From positions 2,351,147 to 2,415,146 of the forward strand of contig JAXMCA010000002.1 of the NCBI GenBank assembly GCA_046349595.1: a stretch of DNA of 64,000 bases. Direction: 5' to 3'. Source of the DNA: JACRLW01 sp046349595 (GTDB taxonomy: Bacteria; Planctomycetota; UBA1135; UBA2386). Positions within the stretch are counted from its first letter, which is position 1; each line of letters opens with the position of its first letter. Under the pieces are notes generated by a model that saw only the letters and a list, made by a program, of their open reading frames with translations, was not told the origin of the DNA and made no database searches. Position numbers and translations under genes: made by a program. Below, one piece after another: positions 1 through 6,559 of this stretch.

Positions 1-1
1 C

Positions 2-727
2 GTGGCTCGCGATCTCGTCGCCCAGCGCAGGATGGTCCGCCAGATGTTCGTCGCCATAGATGAGTTTCAAGACCTGGCCTCTGGCAGCGACATCCAACGC
101 CTCGTAGGCCAAGTGCGAGGCGTCGGCGGCGGAATCAGCCTCATCCTTAGCCACCAGGTCGAACAACAGATCGCAGACGAAGGACTGCGAGCCTTGTTGC
201 TCAGCTTCGGCATCGTGGCGTTTTTCTCGCCAAGGCACAGCGCGAAGACCATCATCGAGTGGAGTGGGGAACAGCTCGTCTACCTGCGCAGCAAGACCGT
301 ATCGAAGGGCGGCTCGACAAGCTCGGACGGGGGATCTTCCATCTCCCACAGCGTGTCCGAGACCATGTCGCCGCACATTCGTCCCCGAGTAGACAACGAA
401 TTCGTGCAGTCTTTGAACCGCATCCCCGGCGCAGGCTTCCTCGTGATCGGCGGTGGAACGCCAACCGCAGCGTTCTTCCCGCACCACGTGTCGATGGAGG
501 AAGCAAGGGCTCGGGTCAGAGAGGTCGAGCGGATGCGAGACGACGCCCGCCGTAGAGCTTCAACAGAACGCCAGCGCGCTCTGCAACGTGGAGCCTCGCT
601 GGCGCTGCCATCGACGATTCGCAAGACCTCGGCGACTCCGCAAGCGGCCCTCACCCATGAGGCGCTGCATCGCCTCTTCGAGCAACTGCGCAGGACGACA
701 TTGGTGTCGGTCGGGCGAGCCCCATGA
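2..727 (+). CDS. VirD4/TraG/HerA-like ATPase, C-terminal part (5' truncated by window)
   Basis: Partial gene that is open to the window edge, so the true start lies upstream. The visible 241 residues begin close to a Walker B segment (VAIDEFQDLA) followed by a sensor-like stretch ending in ILSHQ. This is the layout of the C-terminal half of the RecA-fold ATPases of the TraG/TraD/VirD4 coupling-protein and HerA type. After a GG/S-rich loop comes a charged tail (about residues 165-241) with no recognisable domain. The stop codon overlaps the next ATG (ATGA), so it is probably co-transcribed with the ubiquitin-like cassette. It could be a conjugation coupling protein at the end of a transfer region or an ATPase that belongs to the cassette; the window does not decide. 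Walker A would be outside the window. Confidence 0.6.
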   Translation: MARDLVAQRRMVRQMFVAIDEFQDLASGSDIQRLVGQVRGVGGGISLILSHQVEQQIADEGLRALLLSFGIVAFFSPRHSAKTIIEWSGEQLVYLRSKTVSKGGSTSSDGGSSISHSVSETMSPHIRPRVDNEFVQSLNRIPGAGFLVIGGGTPTAAFFPHHVSMEEARARVREVERMRDDARRRASTERQRALQRGASLALPSTIRKTSATPQAALTHEALHRLFEQLRRTTLVSVGRAP

Positions 728-1104
728 AGACGCCCGACCCGGCATCGAGCGAGGAAGCACAGAAGGCTGTCCACGCGCGAGCAGCGCGAAACTGCTTCTT
801 CGATCGGCTGGGCATACGCGTCATCGAGGATCGGGAAGACACCGACCTTGCGCTCTCGAGGGCGCTGGCCTGTCGCCCGGAGGCTCGCGAGGAAGGTCGT
901 CTTCGCGAAGCGCACGCAACACTGGTGGACCCGGTGCGTCGCAGCATCTACATCCTGGTCCGTCAGAGGTTCGTGGAGATGGGCCTCATGCCACCGCTGC
1001 GTCAGCCTGGCCTAGTCGAGCGCGCTGGTTACTCGGTGAAGAAGCTCTGGCGCCGCATCCGGACGAGATTCCTCGCGAGGCTGCCCAGCAGTTTTCGCCA
1101 CTGA
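724..1104 (+). CDS. Small J-domain-like protein of the ubiquitin-like cassette
   Basis: A 126-residue protein whose ATG overlaps the stop of the ATPase gene. Residues about 24-33 (NCFFDRLGIR) and about 60-78 (LREAHATLVDPVRRSIY) resemble helix I and helix III of a J domain, where DnaJ proteins show a 'LGV' helix and an 'AY..L.DP..R..YD' helix. The HPD tripeptide that stimulates Hsp70 is absent, so if the fold is right this is a J-like scaffold and not an active co-chaperone. The C-terminal 40 residues are basic. It sits between the ATPase and the Ubl/E2 gene in one run of same-strand genes. The J-like reading is a weak pattern match; the alternative is an unrelated all-helical accessory protein such as those found in other bacterial Ub-like operons. 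Confidence 0.45.
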   Translation: MKTPDPASSEEAQKAVHARAARNCFFDRLGIRVIEDREDTDLALSRALACRPEAREEGRLREAHATLVDPVRRSIYILVRQRFVEMGLMPPLRQPGLVERAGYSVKKLWRRIRTRFLARLPSSFRH

Positions 1105-1127
1105 GGCCTACCTCCTGCACCCAACCA

Positions 1128-1134
1128 AAGGAGG
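1128..1134 (+). promoter_or_regulatory. Strong Shine-Dalgarno for the Ubl-E2 fusion gene
   Basis: AAAGGAGG lies three bases before the ATG at 1138. It fixes the start of the fusion gene and shows the ubiquitin-like domain is part of the product and not an upstream shadow. Confidence 0.7.
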
Positions 1135-1137
1135 CCC

Positions 1138-1893
1138 ATGGGCCAGCTGACCTCAAAGACGATTGCATTGATTCGCCAGAACCAGACCGACCAGCCTCAC
1201 ATCGTAAGGCTCGAGCCGGGAACGACCCTGGCACAGGCTCTACAACAAGCCGGGATCTCAACGGCGAACACCGTCACGCACCCGGATGGCGTCGCGACCC
1301 TGGCTCTGGATGACGACCTGTTCGCCATCTGTGAAGACGGCGACAAGCTGAAGGTGACCCCAGAGTTCACGGCCGGTGCCTGGTGGAACCCCTTGGAGTG
1401 GTTCGCATGGGAGCGACCAATGTCCAAGTCGACCCTTGCTGAGCTGAGGAGTCTGCAGGCACAGACATACGCACCAGCGCCGCCCGCATCCGCAGCAGTG
1501 CCACTCCCCGCGATCATCGCCAGCACGCCGACCGACGAGCGCTGGCTGCAACGGTACGGCTGGCAGCGCCAAGGGAATGCGTGGCGCGGCTACTTCAGGA
1601 TCCCGAAGCGTCCGCCGCTCAAGGCATACATTGATCTCGGATCTACTGTTCCGAAAGCGTACTTCGAGAACCCGCCGGAACCGGTCCGGACGCACCATTG
1701 CGTGCACCCTCACGCAAACGCGGCGAACTGGTACTGGGTCAACGAACGCGCTGCGATCTCGGGTCGCACGCTCCGAGGGTTCGTCACGTCGGTCGAGGCG
1801 TGGATCCACCAACAGCTGAGGACGCGACCACCGGCAGCCGCCGTCGCAGAGCCGCAACAGGCGAACGTTCCTGCTGGATTGGTCCGGAAGTAG
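1138..1893 (+). CDS. Ubiquitin-like domain fused to E2-like (UBC/RWD-fold) domain
   Basis: 251 residues. Residues about 8-80 read as a beta-grasp ubiquitin-like domain: two N-terminal strands, a helix (TLAQALQQAGI), and a final strand in DGDKLKVTPEF. A Pro/Ala-rich linker (about 81-135) follows. Residues about 136-225 match the E2-like fold of bacterial Ub-like systems: a WRGYFRIP strand, a YFENPPEPV segment equivalent to the E2 Pro-rich turn, a flap HHCVHPH, then WYWVNE. The only cysteine in the E2 part, C188, lies in the flap, just before the HP; the position about eight residues after the HP, where classical E2s carry the catalytic Cys, is not Cys. The Ubl end has no di-glycine. It is followed by a JAMM peptidase and an E1, so the cassette has all Ub-pathway roles. 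The fold calls are from pattern reading only; the enzyme may be inactive or UEV-like. Confidence 0.65.
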   Translation: MGQLTSKTIALIRQNQTDQPHIVRLEPGTTLAQALQQAGISTANTVTHPDGVATLALDDDLFAICEDGDKLKVTPEFTAGAWWNPLEWFAWERPMSKSTLAELRSLQAQTYAPAPPASAAVPLPAIIASTPTDERWLQRYGWQRQGNAWRGYFRIPKRPPLKAYIDLGSTVPKAYFENPPEPVRTHHCVHPHANAANWYWVNERAAISGRTLRGFVTSVEAWIHQQLRTRPPAAAVAEPQQANVPAGLVRK

Positions 1894-1908
1894 AGAAGGC
1901 GAGCGCTC

Positions 1909-2487
1909 ATGCGATACAGACGAATGCCACTGCTACGCGAACGGCCGCGTCCTGCTGAAGTAAGCAAGGCGGGGCGCTCCAGGAGCGAGCAGCATGTCTA
2001 CTACTTCGACTCCCTGTTCCTGCAACGCCTACAGCGCGACCTGACACCATTCGCAGAAGAAGAGGCGGTGCTCGTGTCGGGTGTTCGGTACGCTCACAGT
2101 CCAAACGTCACGGTGTCGGTGCCAACGAGCGCCTACATGCCGGAGTACGCCAACAACACGACTACCAGCGTGCGCGCACGGCCGGAGAGCGTACGCGACA
2201 TTCTGCAGACGATTGAGAACGCAGGTCAGACCGTCCTGGCGCGCTTCCATAGCCACCCCGGAAGCGGGCGCGGGATGGTCGTTCCGAGCCACGTAGATAT
2301 TCAAGACCAGAAACACTGGGAGGATAACGGCTACCAAACGATTTCCGCTATCGTCTCGCGGTCATCCGGCGGGAGCTTCTTCGTGCACATGTTCGCCATA
2401 TCGCTTCGAGCCACCATTCGGATCATCGGGCGGGCGAACCAGAGCGGAGGCAATACCTTTGAGATCCCATCGGAAGCCGTATTCTAG
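1909..2487 (+). CDS. JAMM/MPN-family metallopeptidase of the ubiquitin-like cassette
   Basis: 192 residues. The zinc site is clear: H114 and H116 in FHSHPG, then S127 and D130 in PSHVD, with a slightly long ten-residue spacer between the HxH and S-x-x-D parts. Glutamates at 50-52 (AEEEAV) can supply the catalytic Glu of the JAMM motif. Family members cut isopeptide or C-terminal peptide bonds of ubiquitin-like proteins. In this operon the expected target is the Ubl-E2 protein encoded 15 bases upstream or whatever that protein modifies. The first about 30 residues are basic and not part of the MPN fold. The gene overlaps the E1 gene by 29 bases, which implies coupled translation. Confidence 0.8.
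   Translation: MRYRRMPLLRERPRPAEVSKAGRSRSEQHVYYFDSLFLQRLQRDLTPFAEEEAVLVSGVRYAHSPNVTVSVPTSAYMPEYANNTTTSVRARPESVRDILQTIENAGQTVLARFHSHPGSGRGMVVPSHVDIQDQKHWEDNGYQTISAIVSRSSGGSFFVHMFAISLRATIRIIGRANQSGGNTFEIPSEAVF
2446..2461 (+). promoter_or_regulatory. GGAGG ribosome site that sets a TTG start for the E1 gene
   Basis: GGAGG at 2446-2450 lies eight bases before TTG 2459-2461, inside the end of the JAMM gene. This supports the unusual TTG start and a 29-base gene overlap. Confidence 0.55.
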
Positions 2488-3226
2488 ACAAGCGCAGCGC
2501 CTGCGCCTCACGGCAGGCGAGCGCCCGGTGGCGCACTGCCAGAGCATGCTCCCTGGATGGGACCAAGAACGCATCGAGTCGGCTCGCGTCTGCGTGGTCG
2601 GCGCAGGCGGTCTCGGCTCTGAAGTGGTACTGAATCTCGTCCAAGGTGGCGTCGGAACGATAGACATCGTCGATCCCGACGTAGTCGAGGCCAGCAATCT
2701 GAATCGGCAGCTGTTCACGGCGTCGCAGGTCGGCCGCAACAAGGCGGAGGCTCTCGCGGACAACGTCGTGCACTTCGGTGCGCTCGGTTCGGTAGTTCAT
2801 GCCTACCCCGTCTATGCCGAGGCGTTCCTCGATGCCGCGCGAGACACCAGGATCGATCTGTACATCGTCGGCGTCGACAACGACAATGCTCGCCTCGCAG
2901 TCTCCGACCACTGTTTCGCGCGTCAATTACCTCTGGTCAACGTCGGGCTGGCCGTGGACGGTTCGGGCCTCGAGGTCTTGGTTCAGATGCCGGGCGGGCC
3001 TTGTCTCAGGTGCTGGACGGGAGACAGGGAGCCGAGGTCATCACCCTGCGGAGGAGTTCCGGTGACCCGGCCTCTGGCAAGCATGGCAGCTGCTCTCGCC
3101 TCGCACTACGGGATCGAGCTGCTACTTGGAGTGCGGCCCAGCCAACTGGCTCAAGTGGCGCTCTTCCCAAGCACGATGTCGACATTGCGCAGGCAGATTC
3201 CGGCTCCGTGTCGCCGGTGCCGGTGA
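2459..3226 (+). CDS. E1-like adenylating enzyme, ThiF/MoeB/HesA family
   Basis: 255 residues with a TTG start. The Rossmann nucleotide-binding loop GAGGLG is at 48-53, the acidic D72-D74 and SNLNRQ (79-84, with the catalytic Arg) follow, and GVDN is at 138-141. Two CxxC pairs (CLRC 182-185, CRRC 251-254) are placed as the structural zinc site of the MoeB/ThiF fold. C197 in SSPCGGV occupies the position where E1-like enzymes often carry the thioester cysteine. The enzyme should adenylate the C-terminus of a ubiquitin-like protein. It is the last gene of the cassette; 95 bases separate it from a convergent gene. Length and motif order are typical for stand-alone bacterial E1 proteins. The true substrate is unknown, as the Ubl domain here is fused to the E2-like domain and has no free C-terminus. 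Confidence 0.85.
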   Translation: MRSHRKPYSRQAQRLRLTAGERPVAHCQSMLPGWDQERIESARVCVVGAGGLGSEVVLNLVQGGVGTIDIVDPDVVEASNLNRQLFTASQVGRNKAEALADNVVHFGALGSVVHAYPVYAEAFLDAARDTRIDLYIVGVDNDNARLAVSDHCFARQLPLVNVGLAVDGSGLEVLVQMPGGPCLRCWTGDREPRSSPCGGVPVTRPLASMAAALASHYGIELLLGVRPSQLAQVALFPSTMSTLRRQIPAPCRRCR

Positions 3227-3321
3227 CGAACCCTGCAGGTGCGCCCCGTCAAGGCGGGCGCGCAGTTGCGCGGCAAGGGTGCGAGGACGAGTGCGTGGAT
3301 TGTGCACACGTTCCATGTGCG

Positions 3322-3834
3322 TCAAATGGCGTGCGGTAACCGGCTCGCATACACAAGCCGCAAGGACGGGTCGTCTGGGGCGCGGGGCGCGGCTACGTAG
3401 TAGCTCTCAAAGGCTAACCCGAGCATCTGGGTGACTTTCCCAAAGGCTTGCTCAAGGGCCGTGTCCGCTTCAGTGAGCGAGAACGCAGTTGCTGTCATGG
3501 ATGTTGTCCGTCCGAAGGCAAGCCATGTGGCCTCGAGGTTCCAGGCGCGTGCGGCCAGGTTTCGCCATACTGGATGCGCCATACCTGAGAAGTCCAGCTG
3601 TTGCGGGAGGGCCGATCCGTAACAATGGCGAATTTCGCCAAGGCCGAGGGGCTTTTTGTGCTTCAAGAACACAACCCACACACTGTCCTCTGGCAGCCCC
3701 GCGATTCGAGGCGATATCTCTTCGAGCGTGAGTCGGCGATGGACCCTTGGTAGCCGTAGCGTAGCAATCGTCGGTGTGGGGTGTCTTTCCGAATGCCGCA
3801 TGAATCTCTTCCTATGACACAGTGGAAAGATCAT
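3322..3834 (-). CDS. Hypothetical protein, second gene of a divergent pair
   Basis: 170 residues, not recognised. The protein is soluble, mixed alpha/beta in character, with a strand-rich middle (SVWVVFLKHKKPLGLGEI) and an acidic helix near the C-terminus. Its ATG overlaps the stop of the upstream minus-strand gene by four bases, so both are made from one transcript. The 3' end points toward the ubiquitin-like cassette. Codon use is less GC-rich at third positions than in the chromosomal genes to the right, which fits island DNA. No catalytic motif was seen. Confidence 0.55.
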   Translation of the reverse strand: MIFPLCHRKRFMRHSERHPTPTIATLRLPRVHRRLTLEEISPRIAGLPEDSVWVVFLKHKKPLGLGEIRHCYGSALPQQLDFSGMAHPVWRNLAARAWNLEATWLAFGRTTSMTATAFSLTEADTALEQAFGKVTQMLGLAFESYYVAAPRAPDDPSLRLVYASRLPHAI

Positions 3835-4949
3835 GCAATCACAAAGCCTTCCACTAGAGTCACATTACCATTCTTGCCTTCGTAACGCAAACGAGCGCCA
3901 CCGCGAGCAATCCACCGCGCCATCAGGTAGTCCATTCCGTTGATGCGTGCGTCGTCCTCCGGATCGCTGAGAACATAACGGAGCTGTCCATCATCGACGG
4001 AGCATGGGAGGTAGGAGTACCAGTTGTGGCTAATAGGGCCGGCAAACTCCTGTGCCTCGACGCGGTGCTTTCCCGTCCCGGCAAACTCCAGATGCATCAC
4101 ATAACTAGTGTAAACGGAATTGCGTGCGGATCCATCTCGCCCCACGGTTCCACGTTGGTCATTAGTAATCACGCACGCAGGTCGAACGGACGACAACCGC
4201 GCTCTCTCGGGAATGCGGATCCTCTCTTGCATGAGCCGCAGTGCCACCGGCCACCCGCCTTGCGCATCCTTGCAGAAGAGTGCGCAGCCCTCGCGTGGGG
4301 ATCTCCGAGCCATGGGAACCCACGCATCAAGCGGGCTAGGCTCTTGCCTGTACTGGAACGCCATGGAACGCGATAGCAGAACGCTGTTGCCACGGGTGTT
4401 GACGCAATCGTTCCCAACTCTGTTATGACACAGGAGCAATCTCTCGCCCCCGGTAGCAATGGTGACAACAACCGAATACTGCAGGAAGTGCCTATACGGT
4501 GGCGACCCTACGCCACCCATGTGCTTCTCTTTCTGCGTCAACGTCACTTCATCGGCACGTTGGACAACGTCTACGAAGGAGGGGACTGCTAGATCGAAAG
4601 CGAGAAGGCTGCGACTGAGAGACTCGTCGTCACTGCGGACGCAGGTCTTGAGTTCCTTGCGAAACGGGACTCCAGACTGCGCACTGTCTCGGTGGCCGTC
4701 CGAGGCGGCTTGGTCGATGGCTCGGAACATGTCGGCGACCGTGGCGAACCCGAACGGCACATGGAGTTTGCGGAAAGTGCTCTCTCGCATGATCGCCGGG
4801 CCGCGGTGGAATATGCGAACCCAAGAGGTCTTGGGAATGCCCAGCTTCAATGTGGCGCGGTCTTGACTAATGGACTCGGCACGGCAGTACTGCTCTAGCG
4901 TCCTTCGCAGGCCTGCACGGCGCTCAGGTGTCATCGGGATGGTGGACAT
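3831..4949 (-). CDS. Putative DNA-binding protein with N-terminal HTH-like region, function unknown
   Basis: 372 residues from the ATG at 4949, which has AGAAGG just upstream; a longer in-frame reading to 5189 would run into the divergent gene and has poor composition. Residues about 9-80 look like a helix-turn-helix module (TLEQYCRAESISQDRATLKLG followed by a second helix pair). Residues about 150-200 include a hydrophobic strand followed by GERLLLCHNR, loosely like the start of a Nudix-type fold, but no Nudix box is present. The C-terminal 100 residues are rich in aromatic and charged positions. Together with its overlapping partner this is an unassigned two-gene unit, divergent from a sigma-like gene, in a defence-rich island. 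Assignment of an HTH is tentative. Confidence 0.5.
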   Translation of the reverse strand: MSTIPMTPERRAGLRRTLEQYCRAESISQDRATLKLGIPKTSWVRIFHRGPAIMRESTFRKLHVPFGFATVADMFRAIDQAASDGHRDSAQSGVPFRKELKTCVRSDDESLSRSLLAFDLAVPSFVDVVQRADEVTLTQKEKHMGGVGSPPYRHFLQYSVVVTIATGGERLLLCHNRVGNDCVNTRGNSVLLSRSMAFQYRQEPSPLDAWVPMARRSPREGCALFCKDAQGGWPVALRLMQERIRIPERARLSSVRPACVITNDQRGTVGRDGSARNSVYTSYVMHLEFAGTGKHRVEAQEFAGPISHNWYSYLPCSVDDGQLRYVLSDPEDDARINGMDYLMARWIARGGARLRYEGKNGNVTLVEGFVIA

Positions 4950-5112
4950 GCCCTTCTGAAGATACCGTGTGCGGGCCAGATCGACTCGGCAACTGCAGCG
5001 TCGCGCTCGGCCCTCACCAGAAGGTGGGGCCTGCGTCAAGTCCCTCAGCGATCCACTACAAGGTTCTGGGAGGTACATCGCAGGTCTGAAGGGCACCCGA
5101 AGCTGGGCGACC

Positions 5113-5652
5113 ATGTTGCTGAACAGAACTGTCGGACGCGCAGCCAGAGGCGACCAGGCCGCGCGCAACCTGTTGGTGGTCGCGTTCATGGGTCTAGCAA
5201 GATCGATCGCTCTCGCCCAAGCTCCTTGGTGCGCGGAAGATGCGACGCAGCAGGCCGTTGCGGATGCCTTGGCTGGCTTTCACACGTTCAGGCTGAGTGG
5301 ACGTGCGCAGCCCCGATTCCAGTTCGCGGCCTGGTTCGCAACCGTAGCACGAAACGCAACGACGAAGATGGCGCGTCGGCTCGCCCGGGGCTGCGGAACG
5401 GAGGAGGGAGACGCCCTGCTGGCGCGCATCCCTGATGAAAGCACTCCTGATGTGGGCGCCGCGTACGACGAACTCGTGGCAGTCGCCACTCAAGCGATGC
5501 CTCTCGGAGTGCGACTGGGCCGCACCTCCCTGAAGCAGCGTCTGACGGCAAGGCAGTTTGCCGCGAAGACCGGACTCAAGGCGAGCGGCGCGAACTACCA
5601 GCGCAACCTGGCCCATCGGTTCTTCGAAGCTGCAGCGGAGGTGACCCTGTGA
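5113..5652 (+). CDS. ECF-type sigma-70-like factor (island-borne)
   Basis: About 179 residues if started at ATG 5113; the frame is open farther upstream and the start is uncertain, since no good ribosome site precedes it. The region LLVVAFMGLARSIA... followed by AEDATQQAVADAL and FAAWFATVARNATTKMARR matches sigma region 2 of extracytoplasmic sigma factors, with the helix that contacts core polymerase and the -10 recognition helix. Region 4 is weak: the C-terminus (LTARQFAAKTGLKASGANYQR) could be a divergent HTH. It would direct RNA polymerase to island promoters. It overlaps the next gene by four bases (GTGA), so that gene is its likely functional partner. Divergent from the HTH-like gene, with about 160 bases between starts. 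Confidence 0.55.
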   Translation: MLLNRTVGRAARGDQAARNLLVVAFMGLARSIALAQAPWCAEDATQQAVADALAGFHTFRLSGRAQPRFQFAAWFATVARNATTKMARRLARGCGTEEGDALLARIPDESTPDVGAAYDELVAVATQAMPLGVRLGRTSLKQRLTARQFAAKTGLKASGANYQRNLAHRFFEAAAEVTL

Positions 5653-6074
5653 ACGAGCTTGGGTACAAGATGTGCATGAGCCTGGCTAGGCGGCCAGGCG
5701 GTTATGCCTTGCTGTACGAGTATGACGTGTCGCGCCGTGCGCAAGCCGTGCAGCAAAAGCGTGGATTGTGCCCGGCAACCGCTCGATCGGAGCTTGTGGG
5801 TGGCTATGACAATTGGCGGCTCCAGGTGGACTTCTGGAAGCAGAAAGGCGAGTGGAAGGTCTCCAGGGCCCTACTCGCCCGTCGACCGGACAGCGTCGAT
5901 GTGGATGAGTTCCGCGACTGGCTCAATGAGCGGTTCGTGCCCGATGTCGTGTTCCTGGTGAAAGCAGAGGTCAAGCGGATCCTGACGTTGCCACCCGTCG
6001 AATGGGAAGCAGTCTGGCTGACTGCCCGTCGCCGACAGGCCAAGGGCAAGGAGGGCGATCCCGAGGCCGAGTAG
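5649..6074 (+). CDS. Hypothetical protein co-transcribed with the sigma-like gene
   Basis: 141 residues with a GTG start that overlaps the stop of the sigma-like gene (GTGA). The composition is soluble and charged, with several Trp residues and a basic/acidic tail (RRRQAKGKEGDPEAE). No membrane segment, zinc-binding cysteines or known motif was seen. The tight overlap suggests a cognate regulator or cofactor of the sigma-like factor, but nothing in the sequence proves it. Confidence 0.5.
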   Translation: MNELGYKMCMSLARRPGGYALLYEYDVSRRAQAVQQKRGLCPATARSELVGGYDNWRLQVDFWKQKGEWKVSRALLARRPDSVDVDEFRDWLNERFVPDVVFLVKAEVKRILTLPPVEWEAVWLTARRRQAKGKEGDPEAE

Positions 6075-6219
6075 TGCCAAGAGCGCGCGCTCCCCAGCAG
6101 ATTCTCGACCCAAGGGATACCGACAACATCAACAACCTTGATTCCTCTCCGCCCTCGTGTCGGGAGTTCAGCTGTCGTCACTCGTGACGAGACCTGTACT
6201 ACCTAACCATGGAGGGACT

Positions 6220-6420
6220 ATGAGAAATGAAGGTGCAGTTATGCGTGCTGCGGAAGAACTCCGACAGCAGGCACTGGCAGAGTTGGCGTTCTTGCAATGT
6301 GAGGCACTGCGAGACAGGCTGTATCAGCGCAAGGGCATCGACTGGCGCATGCTGAAGCTCTTGGCAACAAGTTTCGCTTCCGGCGCCATCGTGAGCCTCT
6401 GGCTCTCGGTTCTGCTCTAG
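6220..6420 (+). CDS. Small tail-anchored membrane protein
   Basis: 66 residues. The ATG at 6220 has GGAGGG three bases upstream, a strong ribosome site. Residues about 1-42 form a charged helix (AEELRQQALAELAFLQ), and the last about 20 residues (LLATSFASGAIVSLWLSVLL) are a hydrophobic helix that ends at the C-terminus, the form of a tail-anchored or single-pass protein. A perfect stem-loop follows four bases after the stop. Function unknown. It stands alone between the sigma pair and the recombinase. Confidence 0.55.
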   Translation: MRNEGAVMRAAEELRQQALAELAFLQCEALRDRLYQRKGIDWRMLKLLATSFASGAIVSLWLSVLL

Positions 6421-6424
6421 CCCT

Positions 6425-6466
6425 GGGCTTCGAAGATCCTTGTGGTCTTCGAAGCCCTCTTCATTT
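6425..6466 (+). terminator. Intrinsic terminator after the small membrane protein
   Basis: Perfect 12-bp stem GGGCTTCGAAGA / TCTTCGAAGCCC (6425-6436 with 6446-6457) and a nine-base loop, followed by a T-rich stretch (TCTTCATTT). It sits right after the stop at 6420. Confidence 0.75.
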
Positions 6467-6475
6467 GGGGATGGA

Positions 6476-6505
6476 CCCGCATCATAATGTCCTTTATGAT
6501 GCGGG
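6476..6505. other. dif/lox-like recombination core site
   Basis: Perfect inverted repeat: arms CCCGCATCATAA (6476-6487) and TTATGATGCGGG (6494-6505) around a six-base centre TGTCCT. The 11/12 bp arm - 6 bp - arm design is that of Xer dif and Cre lox sites, and the inner bases CATAATGT...TTATG match those of the classical dif site. A tyrosine recombinase gene starts 55 bases downstream. There is no T-run, and a separate terminator already lies just upstream, so a second terminator is the less likely reading. It may be the recombinase's own site or a dif-like site carried by the element. Confidence 0.55.
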
Positions 6506-6559
6506 CTTAGAGCGACTCCATCATGAGCAGGGGACGTTCATCAAGCGCCCTGGAGAGTC

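Noticed and set aside
6476..6505. Second terminator after the small membrane protein
   Set aside because: A good terminator with T-rich tail already lies at 6425-6466; this repeat has a six-base centre, dif-like inner bases and no T-run.
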